Assembly: GCA_964583765.1 (NCBI GenBank)
Contig: CAZOWW010000008.1
Coordinates: forward strand, 17,981-81,980
Origin: CAZOWW01 sp964583765
Lineage (GTDB): Bacteria > Actinomycetota > Actinomycetes > Actinomycetales > Kineosporiaceae
Direction of reading: 5' to 3'
DNA: 64,000 bases
Below, one piece after another: positions 47,813-56,846 of the stretch. Below the pieces are notes generated by a model. That model ran no database searches and was not told the origin of the DNA. It saw nothing but the letters and a program-made list of their open reading frames with translations. Positions within the stretch are counted from its first letter, which is position 1, and every line of letters begins with the position of its first letter. A program made the position numbers and the translations under genes.

Positions 47813-50404
47813 TCACCCGCGCGACAGAACCTCGAGCACCAACGGTCCGTAACGGTCCAGTTTGACCGCGCCCACACCGGGGATGCGGGCCAGTGCCGGC
47901 AGGTCCGCGGGCCGGCTCTCGGCGATAGCCACGAGGGTCGCGTCGGTGAACACCACGTAGGCGGGCAGCTTGGCGGCGGCAGCGGTCTCCGATCGCCACG
48001 CCCGCAGGGCCTCGAACAGCTCCGGGTCGTAGGTCGCCGGACACTGGTCGCAACGACCGATCTTGCGTTCGGCCGAGGTCGCCAGCGGGCGGTGGCAGGA
48101 GCGGCAGACCGTGGGCAACGCGGGCCGGCTGCGACGTCCGCCGTCCCGGTTTCCCCCGCCGGCCGCGCCCTCACGCCGGCTTCGCGTCCCCACGGCCGGG
48201 GCGCCGTCGAAGAGGCCGTCCAGGAACCGGGACGGGGAGCGGGTCGCCCGGGCGCCCAGGGTGCGGGCACGGGCCCAGGACAGGTGCAGGTGTTCCCGGG
48301 CCCTGGTCACGCCCACGTAGAGCAACCGCCGCTCCTCCTCCACCGCCTCCCAGCCCTCGGCCAGGGAGATCGGCATCAGGCCCTCGGAGAGGCCGACGAG
48401 GAAGACGGCGTCCCACTCCAGGCCCTTGGCGGCGTGCAGCGAGGCCAAGGTCACGCCGTCGACGGTGGGCGCGTGCGAGGCGGACGCCCGCTCGTCCAGC
48501 TCTGACACCAGGTCGGACAGCGTGGTCTCGGGGCGTACCTCGGCCAGGTCCTCGGCGAGGGTGACCAGGGCTCGTAGGGACTCCCACCGTTCCCGCACCG
48601 CACCCCCCGAGGACGGCGCGACCGGGTTCCAGCCCGTCGCCTCCAGGACGTCGGTCACCTGCCGGACGAGGGTGCGTCCCTCCTGCGGGGCCCGCGCCGC
48701 ACCCCGCAGCAACATGATCGCCGAGCGCACCTCGGGCCGGGAGAAGAACCGCTCTCCGCCCCGCAGCACGTACGGGATGCCCGCGTCCCCGAGCGCGGAC
48801 TCCAGCGGCTGCGACTGTGCGTTGGTGCGGAAGAGCACCGCGATCTCGCTGGGCCGCACCCCCCGCTCGATCAGCCCGCCGATCCGGACCGCGGTGGCCG
48901 CGGCCTCCGCGACGTCGTCCTCCTCCGCGTGCAGTTCCGGAGCCGGTCCGTCCGGGCGCTGCGCCTGGAGGAGCAGGGGGGATCCGGACCGCGAGGTGCC
49001 GGAGCCGGGAGCCGAGCCCGGCGAACCCGAATCAGGCGGACCCGAACCTCCCGAGCCGGGCGGGATCGTCCCCGGGAGACCGACACTCCCGCCCCGGCGT
49101 CCTCGCCCCACGAGCGCGTTCGCCAGCGCGACCACCTGCGGCGTGGACCGGTAGTCCCGGACCAGCCGGACGACCCGCGCGTGCGGGAACCGCTCCGGGA
49201 ACCCCAGCAGATGGGCCGGCGAGGCGCCGGTGAAGGAGTAGATGGTCTGGTGAGGGTCACCGACCACGCACAGGTCCTCGCGGTCGCCGAGCCACAGGTC
49301 GAGAAGACGCTGCTGCAGCGCCGAGACGTCCTGGTACTCGTCCACGACGAAGTGCCGGTACTGCCTCCGGACCTCCTCGGCCACGCGGGGGTGGTCCTCG
49401 AGCACCGCGACCATGAGCAGGAGGACGTCCTCGAAGTCGATCACATTCCGCTCGGTCTTGACCGACTCGTAGACCTCCATCAGGCGCGAGACCGTGGCCG
49501 GGTCGAACCCGGCGGGCTCCCCCCGCCCCACCCGGACCGCCGCCGCGGCATAGGCACCGGAGGTGAGCAGGCTCACCTTGGCCCACTCGATCTCGGCGGC
49601 GAGATCACGTACTGCGGGACGGTCCACACTCAGCCGCAGCCTGGCGGCCGCATCGGCGACCAGCCCGGCCTTGTGCTCGACCAGGGACGGCGCCGCTCCC
49701 CCGATCACCTGTGGCCAGAAGTAGGTGAGCTGGCGCAACGCGGCCGCGTGGAAGGTCCGTGCCTGCACCCCGGCGACGCCCAGGTCACGCAACCGGGTAC
49801 GCATCTGCCCGGCAGCCCGAGCGGTGAACGTCACCGCGAGCACACGCTGGGGAACGTAGACACCCGCGTGCACGCCGTACGCAATGCGGTGGGTGATCGC
49901 CCGGGTCTTGCCCGTACCGGCTCCGGCCAGCACGCAGACCGGGCCGCTCACCGCGGCGGCCACCTCACGTTGTTCGGGATCCAGGGCCTGGAGCATGCGG
50001 TCGGCCCGGCCCACACCGCACCCCAGGACGGACGAGCCCGGCTCGGACCGCGCGGGACCACCGACCGGCGCCTCGCCCGGAACCGAGCGGGTCGCGACCG
50101 CGAGGGAGGAGGAGGAAGCCGCAGGCGCAGAACCGGGGCGGCCAGGGACGGGCAGGTGCACGTGGTCGGGCGGCCCGACGATCACGGGAAGATCAGCGTC
50201 GACGTCGGGGGATGCCGGAGCGGCCCAGGGATCGGGCGCTCCCCCGGGCACCGTCCCGAACAGGTCGGGTGCGGGGCCGGGAGCGCCGCCGAGCGCGGCA
50301 GGTGGGGGGGCGCTCGCGCCGCCGAACAGATCGGGCGCGACGACGTCCCCGTCCGGGAGACTCCGGTGCGGGGTGGTGCGCGGGGACGGCTGCGGAGGGG
50401 GCAT
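47813..50404 (-). CDS. uvrD2: UvrD2-type superfamily I DNA helicase
   Basis: An 863-residue 3'-5' helicase. Walker A is VLAGAGTGKTRAITHRIAYG (about residue 147), motif II FVVDEYQDVSALQQ, motif III GDPHQTIYSFTGASP, motif V/VI SLHAAKGLEWDAVFLVG and LLYVGVTRAREHLHLSW. The C-terminus has CRSCHRPLATSAERKIGRC plus a final CxxC (tetracysteine site) and an HRDC domain (PAYVVFTDATLVAIAE to the end), the layout of mycobacterial UvrD2. A disordered N-terminus (~110 residues) precedes the motor. ATG at 50404 is favoured. It is divergent from the mycoredoxin gene. Confidence 0.92.
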   Translation of the reverse strand: MPPPQPSPRTTPHRSLPDGDVVAPDLFGGASAPPPAALGGAPGPAPDLFGTVPGGAPDPWAAPASPDVDADLPVIVGPPDHVHLPVPGRPGSAPAASSSSLAVATRSVPGEAPVGGPARSEPGSSVLGCGVGRADRMLQALDPEQREVAAAVSGPVCVLAGAGTGKTRAITHRIAYGVHAGVYVPQRVLAVTFTARAAGQMRTRLRDLGVAGVQARTFHAAALRQLTYFWPQVIGGAAPSLVEHKAGLVADAAARLRLSVDRPAVRDLAAEIEWAKVSLLTSGAYAAAAVRVGRGEPAGFDPATVSRLMEVYESVKTERNVIDFEDVLLLMVAVLEDHPRVAEEVRRQYRHFVVDEYQDVSALQQRLLDLWLGDREDLCVVGDPHQTIYSFTGASPAHLLGFPERFPHARVVRLVRDYRSTPQVVALANALVGRGRRGGSVGLPGTIPPGSGGSGPPDSGSPGSAPGSGTSRSGSPLLLQAQRPDGPAPELHAEEDDVAEAAATAVRIGGLIERGVRPSEIAVLFRTNAQSQPLESALGDAGIPYVLRGGERFFSRPEVRSAIMLLRGAARAPQEGRTLVRQVTDVLEATGWNPVAPSSGGAVRERWESLRALVTLAEDLAEVRPETTLSDLVSELDERASASHAPTVDGVTLASLHAAKGLEWDAVFLVGLSEGLMPISLAEGWEAVEEERRLLYVGVTRAREHLHLSWARARTLGARATRSPSRFLDGLFDGAPAVGTRSRREGAAGGGNRDGGRRSRPALPTVCRSCHRPLATSAERKIGRCDQCPATYDPELFEALRAWRSETAAAAKLPAYVVFTDATLVAIAESRPADLPALARIPGVGAVKLDRYGPLVLEVLSRG

Positions 50405-50736
50405 CGCGTCCCATCCTGCCAAGCTCCGCCCGAACTCCCCACCCCGGCTGTGGAAAGGTCCGCGGGCACAGCAGCAAGCCCGGCAGGTGGGCAGGCCGGC
50501 GGACGGCACAGAGGCTGGCCCCCGGCAGCGGCAGAGGCAGGACCACAGCAGTGGCAGACCCAGCCCCGGCGGGTGGACGGGCCCGCAGGCACCCTGCGAG
50601 GTCGGACCCCGCCCCGGCCGGTGGGTCCACGAGCGCGTCGGCTCCGCCCAGGGTTGGATGGACCTGACCGGTCCGCTCGACCGGCGCCCCCGCGCACCGT
50701 GACGGTCACGGGCGTCTCGTCCCTCTGGGAGGACCG

Positions 50737-51000
50737 ATGCAGGCCCCCGCCGCCGGCACCATCACCATGTACTCGACCACCTGGTGCGGATACTGCCGCC
50801 GTCTCAAGGGTCAGTTGGAGCGCGAGGGGATCACCTTCACCGAGGTGAACATCGAGAACTCCCCCGAGGCGGCCGAGTTCGTGATGAGCGTCAACGGCGG
50901 GAACCAGACCGTGCCGACTGTGCTCTTCCCCGACGGAACTGCGGCGACGAACCCCTCGCTGTCCCTCGTCAAGGCACGCCTGGCCAGCTCGGACGAGTAG
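50737..51000 (+). CDS. mrx1: Mycoredoxin (glutaredoxin-like)
   Basis: An 87-residue thioredoxin-fold protein with active site TTWCGYCRRLKGQL (CxxC at residues 17-20) and the cis-proline/GNQTVPTVLFPDGT region. Mycoredoxin reduces mycothiol mixed disulfides in actinobacteria. GGGAGGACCG precedes the ATG. It lies between the divergent uvrD2 and convergent nudC genes, the same place as Rv3198A. Confidence 0.93.
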   Translation: MQAPAAGTITMYSTTWCGYCRRLKGQLEREGITFTEVNIENSPEAAEFVMSVNGGNQTVPTVLFPDGTAATNPSLSLVKARLASSDE

Positions 51001-51144
51001 CCGGCTCGGACGGGCCGCTGAAGACGCGGCCCGACCGGGCCCGGTTCACTCGGAGCGGATTCCGGTCGGCCGGGCTCGGTTCCAGCTATCCGAGCCCGAT
51101 TCGTTCAGTTCCGGACCGCAAGGCCGCGCTCCAGTTACCCGGAC

Positions 51145-52128
51145 TCAGTTCCAGGCGTTGGCAGAGCGGGTGATGGGTTTCCCGTACCAGCGTTCGATCA
51201 TCTGACGGGCCACCGAGAGCCTCGGAGGCAGGAGCAGGTCACCTGAGGCAAGGTCGATCGCCACGTCCTCGCGACTCCACCAGTGGGCCTCGACGAGCTC
51301 CACGCCGTCCACCCGGATCTCGGAACTGAGGGCATGTGCGTGGAAGCCGAGCATGAGCGAGGCGGGGAACGGCCACGGCTGACTCGTGAGGTACTGCACC
51401 TCACCCACCTGAACCCCGGCTTCCTCGAACACCTCACGCCGCACGGCGTCCTCGGCCGACTCCCCGGGCTCCACGAAGCCGGCCAGCGTGGAGTAATGAC
51501 CACGCTGCCACCGGGAGTGGCGGCCGAGCAACAGTCGGTCGTCGGGATCAGTGACCATCATGATCACAGCCGGGTCGGTGCGGGGGTACTGCTCCGCACC
51601 GCACCCGGGGCAGGCACGGACCCACCCTGTCTGGGTGACCTCCGTGGCCGCACCGCACCGCGGACAGTGCGTCGTGACCGCGTGCCAGTTGGCCAGAGCG
51701 ACGCCCGTGGTGAGGAGGTCGGCGCCCAAGGGGTCCAGCCGAGGCGCCAGCTCCCGCAGCCCCGCCCAGTGGACCTCCGGTTCCGTCCCAGCCGTGGTGG
51801 AGGTCCCGGGCAGGACCGGCGCCGGCACGCTCAGACGCGGTTCGTCCCCCGCCGGGGCCGCCCCGAACGCGGCCAGCAGATGCTCACGACTCGTGGACGG
51901 GTCGACACCCAGGTAGGCGAGCAACCCGGCGGCCTGCCACTCCGCAGGCGGCACGAGTGCGAGCTCCGGTTGCCCGTCACGGTCCACGACCGGCCCCCGG
52001 TCCCCGCACAGGACGAGCACGCGGGTGTCCGGGCTCGCCAGGAGGCGTTCGGGGAGTTCCGGGTCACCGCGCCGGTGCGCGGCCCTGTCCAAGGTGGTCT
52101 GGGGGACTCCGAGCGGATCGACGGACAT
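51145..52128 (-). CDS. nudC: NAD(+) diphosphatase NudC
   Basis: A 327-residue Nudix enzyme. A zinc ribbon CPRCGAATEVTQTGWVRACP ending in a second CxxC sits near residue 160, followed by the NudC-specific YPRTDPAVIMMV. The Nudix box is GFVEPGESAEDAVRREVFEE (about 218-240), and SQPWPFPASLMLGF is the NudC signature. It cleaves NAD(H) to NMN(H) and AMP and in other bacteria removes NAD caps from RNA. Its location matches Rv3199c. Confidence 0.94.
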   Translation of the reverse strand: MSVDPLGVPQTTLDRAAHRRGDPELPERLLASPDTRVLVLCGDRGPVVDRDGQPELALVPPAEWQAAGLLAYLGVDPSTSREHLLAAFGAAPAGDEPRLSVPAPVLPGTSTTAGTEPEVHWAGLRELAPRLDPLGADLLTTGVALANWHAVTTHCPRCGAATEVTQTGWVRACPGCGAEQYPRTDPAVIMMVTDPDDRLLLGRHSRWQRGHYSTLAGFVEPGESAEDAVRREVFEEAGVQVGEVQYLTSQPWPFPASLMLGFHAHALSSEIRVDGVELVEAHWWSREDVAIDLASGDLLLPPRLSVARQMIERWYGKPITRSANAWN

Positions 52129-52255
52129 GTCGCCACCCTACGGCGATCGGCCTCGCTCCCCCGGAGCGCCCGGGGCGGGACCAGGAGCCGGGCGCGCGCC
52201 GGCAGTTGCCGCCCTGCTCCCCGGAGCGTCCAGGGTCAGGCCGTAGGTTTGGTTC

Positions 52256-53167
52256 GTGCCGAACCGGTCTCCCTTCGCCCTGGCCGCCCTGGCCAATGCG
52301 GCTGTCCGTGGGCTGGAGCCGGCGACGGCCCATCCGTTGGTCTCCCCCGTGGACGATCTGGAGATCGCCCTCATCCACGACGACCAGGGACGCCAATGGA
52401 TCGTGCGGGCGCCCAGTTCGCCCGCCGCCGGGGTGCGGCTCCATCAGGAGGCCCGGCTGCTCAAGGGACTGGCCGGCTGGCTGCCCTTCCACATGCCGGA
52501 CGTGGCAGGGACGGCTCCGCTGTTGGAGGGCGGCGTCGCGCTCGTGCACCGCTTCGTGCCCGGTGATCCGCTGGACCTGTCCGGGCTCAAGCCCGGCCCG
52601 GGACTCGCCGCAGCGCTCGGCCGGGCCCTGGCTGCCGTGCACGACCTGCCGATCCGGCTCGTCGAGGACGCCGGCATGCCGATCTACAGTCCCGAGGAGT
52701 ACCGCACCAGGCGACTCGCCGAGGTGGACCGGGCGGCCGCCACCGGACAGGTCCCGGCGCGCCTGATGGCCCGATGGGAGAAGGCGCTCGAGGAAGCCGG
52801 GGCCTGGCGTTTCGTACCGTGCCCGGTACACGGTGACCTCGCCGCGGACAACGTGCTGGTGGACGGCGAGGAGATCGTCGGCATCGTGGACTGGGCGGAG
52901 GCCCGGGTGGCCGATCCTGCCGACGACCTCGGTTGGATCGCGATGGGCGCGGACGACGACGCATTCGAGTCGGTGGTCGAGGCCTATGCGATGGGACGGC
53001 GCGAACAGCCCGACCGCGCGTTGGTGCGGCGTGCCCGACTCGCCGGGGAACTGTCCGTGGCCCGCTGGCTGCTGCACGGCGTCGCCCGGGACGACGCTGA
53101 GGTTCTGGACGACGCGGTGAAGATGCTCACCGACCTGGACGAGGCGGTCGCCGACACTCCCTGGTGA
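52256..53167 (+). CDS. Aminoglycoside phosphotransferase-family kinase
   Basis: A 303-residue APH-fold protein. The N-lobe shows GRQWIVRAPSSPAAGVRLHQ, and the catalytic loop is CPVHGDLAADNVLVDGEEIV with the metal-binding segment GIVDWAEARVADPADDLGW, both standard for macrolide or aminoglycoside phosphotransferases. The natural substrate is unknown; genes of this type are regular neighbours of adnAB in actinobacteria, which suggests a housekeeping role. GTG at 52256 is the start. It is convergent with adnB. Confidence 0.85.
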   Translation: MPNRSPFALAALANAAVRGLEPATAHPLVSPVDDLEIALIHDDQGRQWIVRAPSSPAAGVRLHQEARLLKGLAGWLPFHMPDVAGTAPLLEGGVALVHRFVPGDPLDLSGLKPGPGLAAALGRALAAVHDLPIRLVEDAGMPIYSPEEYRTRRLAEVDRAAATGQVPARLMARWEKALEEAGAWRFVPCPVHGDLAADNVLVDGEEIVGIVDWAEARVADPADDLGWIAMGADDDAFESVVEAYAMGRREQPDRALVRRARLAGELSVARWLLHGVARDDAEVLDDAVKMLTDLDEAVADTPW

Positions 53168-53216
53168 TGCTCGGCCGCTGGTGATGCTCGGCGCAGCGAG
53201 GAGTTCGGCACGAGCA

Positions 53217-56200
53217 TCAGTCCCGATGAGCGGCGTCCGACGGGATCCCTCCCGAGGCGGCGATCAACGAGACCAGGGCGGCTTCGTCGGGCAGGGTCGC
53301 CGGTCGGACGGTGACCCCGGCACTCGCGTAGAAGAAGGCCACGCTGACCTGATGGAGCGGTACCTGCTGCAGCCGCGCCCAGGCCAACCGGTACACGGCG
53401 AGCTGCACGGATCGTGACTCAGCCACTCCGGGTGCGGGAGGGCGGCCCGTCTTCCAGTCGACGATCTCCCAGCCACCGTCCGGTCGACGGAACACCGCGT
53501 CGATCCGTCCCCGGATCACGACCCCGCCGAGGGGCGTCTCCACCGGCACCTCCACGGCCTCGGGCGTGCGCATCGCCCACTCCGAGGCGAGGAAGCGTCT
53601 CTGGAGGTCACTGAGATCGTCCTCGGCCCGGTCGTCGTCGGCGGACCCGGGCAGTTCGTCGAGGTCGAGCAGTGCCGCGGACTGGAAGCGCCGCTCCAGC
53701 CAGGCGTGGAAGCCGCTCCCCCGGCGGGCCCACGGGTCGGGTGGCTGCGGCATCGGCCTTCGGATACGCAGGGCGGTCGCCCGGGGATCCGCGGCGAGAC
53801 CCACCAACAGCGACGTGGACAGATGCGCAGGCAGGGCCACGTGAACGCCGTGATCCGACACGGAGTCCCGCTCGGCGAGCAGCATGTCCACCTGCCGCGC
53901 CCACGCGAGGGCGAAGGGATTGGCGGCGACACGCTGGACCGTCACGCCGTCGGAGTCGGCCGCGACTGCTGCTTCGACGGTCACGGTTGTTTCGGGCAGC
54001 ATGGTCGTTCCAGCCGATGTGGTCGCTCCAGCCAATGTGGTCGTTCCGGCAAGGCGGACCATTGCCTCGTTCACCCACCGGGCGGCGTCCTCCACCGCCT
54101 CGCGATGTCCGGCCAACGGATCGGAGGGCCAGTCCACGGCTGCGACCCTGGCCGCACGCGGATTGGTGCCCTGGGCCGCCGGCGGGTCCGCCCAGGCGAG
54201 GCGCCCCACGTCGGGCAGTTCCACGGCCTCCAGCAGGAACCTCGACGGCGTGCGTGGTCTGCTCCCCTCACCCCACTGGGCCCCGGACAGCAGCAGCCGG
54301 CTACGGGCACGCGTCACCGCGACATAAGCCAGCCGGCGCTCCTCGGCGACCTCGACGGCACCACAGTGCTCGCGGAACGCGCCGAGCGCGGCGGTGAGCT
54401 CACGCTGGCTCGTCGCAGCCGCCACCTGCCACTGGGGCAGCGCGGCGGCATCCCCGCGCAGGGGGAAGGGAACGCTGCCGAGGCCGGTGAGCCAACCGCC
54501 CGTGGCGCCGGGTGCCCGCCCCCCGGTGCCGGTCGGGAAGGTCCCCTCGACGAGTCCCGGAACCGCGACGGCGTCCCACTCCAGGCCTTTCGCCGCGTGC
54601 ACGGTGAGGACCTGCACGGCGTGCTGGTGCGTGGTCCCGGCCGCGGGTTCGAGACCGCGCTCCCGGTCCTGGGCCGCCTGCAGCCAGGCGAGGAACGGAC
54701 CGAGGGATGCCCCGGGTCCGTCGTCGACGAAGGCTGCCGCCACCTCGGCGAAGGCGTCGAGTTGAGCCCGGGCCCGGGCCGCCGCCTCGTCCGGGCGGGC
54801 CGCCGCCTCGACGTCCAGCAGGAACGTGCGTTCGACCTCGACGACCAGTTCCGGCAGGGCCGGCGCAGACCTGGCCAGGGTGGCCCGCAGACCCGCCAGG
54901 AGGGCGCCGAGCGCGGTCAGCCGACGCCGTCCGATCGTGGAGAGGGTCTGCCCGTCCCGCCCTGTCCAGGTGGGCGGTGGCAGTTCGTGCAGGGCTTCGG
55001 CCAGGCACCGTTCGTCGAGGGGTTCCGCACGTGGGTCCCCGGACCGAGGACCGTGCCCTGCGCCGGAACGTCGCGCGAGTTCGACGGCCCAGGCACCCAA
55101 CGCGTCCAGGTCACGGGGTCCCAGGCGCCACGCCGGGCCGGTGAGCAGGCGCATCGCCGCGTCCCCACGGCTCGGGTCGGCGAGCAGTTCCAGGACGGCG
55201 CGCACATCCGCCACCTCGGGTACGTCGAGCAGCCCACCGAGCCCGACCACCTCCACGGGCAGTCCCCGCGCCCGCAGCGCCTCCTCCACGAGGGGGAACT
55301 GCGCCCGGGTGCGACACAACACGGCCACTTCGGCGGTCCCCGCCCATGCCCCGGCCGCGAAGTCCGCGACGGCTTCGGCTTCCTCCTCCAGGGTGGCGAA
55401 CCAGGCCGCGACCACTTGGGCGGGTCCCGCGCCGGGACGGGCCCGCAACTCGCACACCTGAGGCCGGGGCGCCTGCGGCGCCCAGGGAAGCGGATCAGCG
55501 AGGGGAGCAGCGATGCGGTTGGCCAGGGTGAGCACGCCCACGTCGTTCCGCCAGCTCGTCGAGAGTACGGCGACCGCCGCGGGCCGTCCCCGACCGTCCG
55601 GGAACTCCCCCGGGAAACGGGCCAACGTGCCCGCCGAGGCACCGCGCCAGCCGTAGATCGACTGGTGGGGGTCGCCCACGGCGGTGACGGGGTGTCCCCC
55701 GCCGAACAGGCCCCGCAGCAGGACGAGCTGAGCGTGGCTCGTGTCCTGGTACTCGTCGAGCAGCACGGTGCGGAACCGGGTGCGCTCCCCCGCAGCGACC
55801 GCCGGGACCTCCTGGGCCAGGCGAGCCGCCAAGGCCACCTGGTCGGAGAAGTCGAGCAGGTTCCGTTCACGCTTGCGCTCCTGGTAGGCGGTCACCAGGG
55901 GCAGCACCAGCCTGCGCTGACGTAGCGTGCCGAGCACGTCAGCGACCGCCCGGCTCACCTTGCCGGGTTGTGCCCCGCCCGCGTCGGTGGGCCCCGCCTC
56001 GGTGGGCAGGGTCGCCGCGCGGGCGAGCATCCCCGCGACCAGATCGTCCACCGCTTCCACGGAAGTCAGGTGCTCGGCGCCTTCACCTGCGAGGCTGAGC
56101 ACAGCCTCCGTGACCGTGGCGGGGCTCGCGGTGAGGTCGTGCAGGTCACCGTCCCAGGCCTGCACGACCTCCCAGGCCAGCCGCCAGGTCCCCGCCTCGG

Positions 56201-56846
56201 TGAGCAGGCGGGCGCTGGGTTCCACACCGAGCCGCAGACCATGGTCCCCGAGCACCCCGGCCGCGTAGGAGTGATACGTGGCGACCATGACCGGCTCGGG
56301 GTCCGCGGGACCTCCGGCCCGGGCAAGGAGTCGGAGCCGCGACCGGACCCGCTCGGCCAGCTCGGCCGCCGCCTTACGGGTGAAGGTGAGCCCGAGCACC
56401 TGATCGGCGGACAGGTGCCCGTTCGCGACAAGCCAGACGACCCGGGCCGCCATGGTCTCGGTCTTGCCCGAGCCTGCACCGGCGACGACGAGCAGCGGCT
56501 GCAGCGGTGCCTCGATGACCGTCACCTGTTCGGGAGTCGGTTCGGGGCGGCCGAGCAGGCGAGCGATCCGGATGGCCGACCAGGTCCCCCTGCGGGCGTC
56601 CCGCCCGGGTCGCTCCGATGCGGTCCCGGTGACGCGGTCCTGGGCCGGGGCGGAGGTCCCAGAGGACGAAGCGCCTCCTGGACCCGCGCCTGCAGAGTCC
56701 TTCCGGCGGGGAGCACGGGCGCGGGAGGACTCGACCGGAAGGCCGAGATCGAGTCCGAGGTCCAGCTGCTGCTCCTGCGGGGCACGCGCCCGACCTGCGC
56801 CCGGAGTCGCACCCGGACCGCGCTCGGCGGGTGGCCGGGGGTTCAC
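53217..56846 (-). CDS. adnB: AdnB: motor-nuclease subunit of AdnAB
   Basis: A 1209-residue UvrD-like helicase fused to a RecB-family nuclease. A disordered Arg/Pro-rich N-terminus (~110) precedes Walker A LLVVAGAGSGKTETMAARVV, motif II TVLLDEYQDTSHAQ, GDPHQSIYGWRGASAG and VLTVHAAKGLEWDAVAVPG. The C-terminal nuclease has IRGRIDAVFRR and WEIVDWKTGRPP with the catalytic Asp and Lys. With AdnA it resects double-strand breaks. The GTG at 56846 overlaps the adnA stop as GTGA, so the subunits are made in coupled fashion. All motor motifs look intact, unlike in AdnA. Confidence 0.93.
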   Translation of the reverse strand: MNPRPPAERGPGATPGAGRARAPQEQQLDLGLDLGLPVESSRARAPRRKDSAGAGPGGASSSGTSAPAQDRVTGTASERPGRDARRGTWSAIRIARLLGRPEPTPEQVTVIEAPLQPLLVVAGAGSGKTETMAARVVWLVANGHLSADQVLGLTFTRKAAAELAERVRSRLRLLARAGGPADPEPVMVATYHSYAAGVLGDHGLRLGVEPSARLLTEAGTWRLAWEVVQAWDGDLHDLTASPATVTEAVLSLAGEGAEHLTSVEAVDDLVAGMLARAATLPTEAGPTDAGGAQPGKVSRAVADVLGTLRQRRLVLPLVTAYQERKRERNLLDFSDQVALAARLAQEVPAVAAGERTRFRTVLLDEYQDTSHAQLVLLRGLFGGGHPVTAVGDPHQSIYGWRGASAGTLARFPGEFPDGRGRPAAVAVLSTSWRNDVGVLTLANRIAAPLADPLPWAPQAPRPQVCELRARPGAGPAQVVAAWFATLEEEAEAVADFAAGAWAGTAEVAVLCRTRAQFPLVEEALRARGLPVEVVGLGGLLDVPEVADVRAVLELLADPSRGDAAMRLLTGPAWRLGPRDLDALGAWAVELARRSGAGHGPRSGDPRAEPLDERCLAEALHELPPPTWTGRDGQTLSTIGRRRLTALGALLAGLRATLARSAPALPELVVEVERTFLLDVEAAARPDEAAARARAQLDAFAEVAAAFVDDGPGASLGPFLAWLQAAQDRERGLEPAAGTTHQHAVQVLTVHAAKGLEWDAVAVPGLVEGTFPTGTGGRAPGATGGWLTGLGSVPFPLRGDAAALPQWQVAAATSQRELTAALGAFREHCGAVEVAEERRLAYVAVTRARSRLLLSGAQWGEGSRPRTPSRFLLEAVELPDVGRLAWADPPAAQGTNPRAARVAAVDWPSDPLAGHREAVEDAARWVNEAMVRLAGTTTLAGATTSAGTTMLPETTVTVEAAVAADSDGVTVQRVAANPFALAWARQVDMLLAERDSVSDHGVHVALPAHLSTSLLVGLAADPRATALRIRRPMPQPPDPWARRGSGFHAWLERRFQSAALLDLDELPGSADDDRAEDDLSDLQRRFLASEWAMRTPEAVEVPVETPLGGVVIRGRIDAVFRRPDGGWEIVDWKTGRPPAPGVAESRSVQLAVYRLAWARLQQVPLHQVSVAFFYASAGVTVRPATLPDEAALVSLIAASGGIPSDAAHRD